NCBI RefSeq assembly: GCF_030160755.1
Contig: NZ_BSOY01000033.1
Span: forward strand, 1 to 39,417
Source of the DNA: Brevundimonas denitrificans
GTDB lineage: Bacteria > Pseudomonadota > Alphaproteobacteria > Caulobacterales > Caulobacteraceae
Direction: 5' to 3'
Length of the DNA: 39,417 nt
Positions 39,251 to 39,417 of this stretch are shown here, one piece after another. The notes under the pieces are model-generated. The model made no database searches, was not told the DNA's origin, and saw only the letters and a list, made by a program, of their open reading frames with translations. Made by a program: the position numbers and the translations under genes. Each line of letters starts with the position of its first letter. Within the stretch, counting starts at the first letter, position 1.

Positions 39251-39417
39251 ATGGTGGGCGGGAACTCCCCTGCCGCGAGCCCCATGACCGAAGCCGTCCG
39301 CCGCCACTCGTTCGACGCCGCCCTGTCGGGAGCCGGCGTCATGGACGCCTCGGGCCTTCAGGCCCTGGCCGCCGCGGCCGTGTCCGCGCCGCCGGCGGCC
39401 ACGTCTGAACTCCAGTC
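39251..39417 (+). CDS. Start of an unrecognised gene (cut by window edge)
   Basis: An open frame starts at ATG 39251 and runs to the window end (55 codons). A better start may be the ATG at codon 12, MTEAVRRHSFDAALSG. The residues are Ala-rich and show no family. It is placed as the next backbone gene beyond the tRNA. A GTTAAC lies about 26 bases upstream of the first ATG. Confidence 0.45.
   Translation, partial: MVGGNSPAASPMTEAVRRHSFDAALSGAGVMDASGLQALAAAAVSAPPAATSELQ

Overview
The window is high-GC chromosomal DNA that looks like a Caulobacterales alphaproteobacterium, most likely Brevundimonas or a close relative. This is inferred from the complete Caulobacter-type tight-adherence (Tad/Cpa) pilus locus, a GcrA-type cell-cycle regulator remnant, the long two-domain dCTP deaminase and the codon use. 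No species can be proven from the sequence alone.

Positions 1-8309 are housekeeping genes: hemD (partial) and hemC on the minus strand; divergent tsaD and gpsA and a small Rieske protein on the plus strand; a minus-strand methyltransferase; a small operon of two membrane proteins and a winged-helix regulator behind a palindromic operator; a tyrosine phosphatase; and pabB.

Positions 8306-20040 are the Tad pilus locus. Two TadE/TadG-like pseudopilin genes and an orphan CpaC-N-terminal-domain gene read leftward. Reading rightward are three tandem Flp pilin genes, each with its own terminator, then cpaA, cpaB, cpaC, cpaD, cpaE, cpaF, tadB and tadC, largely overlapping or closely spaced. Pilin copies 1 and 2 are nearly identical and share a one-base deletion that replaces the normal C-terminus. 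Copy 3 is normal and too short (59 aa) for a 60-aa cutoff.

Positions 20043-30296 return to general genes: an SRPBCC protein, two MFS transporters, an M20 amidohydrolase, dapE, a cupin, a dCTP deaminase, apaG and a DUF2855 protein. Two copies of a roughly 110-bp palindromic element built on GTGGCTA units sit between convergent genes. At 28640-29108 two truncated genes meet: the C-terminal part of gcrA (minus) and the C-terminal part of a PilD-type prepilin peptidase (plus). This is what one deletion across a divergent gene pair would leave, or what an assembly error would produce.

Positions 30369-39069 are an integrative island bounded by a 15-bp direct repeat of the 3' end of tRNA-Ser(GCU), whose intact gene lies at 39056-39147. 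It carries a tyrosine integrase, an unknown protein, small membrane proteins, a GAF-PAS hybrid histidine kinase, a compact overlapping cassette (excisionase-like HTH, HUH-motif replication/relaxase-like protein, GGYxSGR protein with a damaged zinc site), an acyltransferase and five copies of a 24-bp inverted-repeat motif. The window ends in the start of an unrecognised plus-strand gene.
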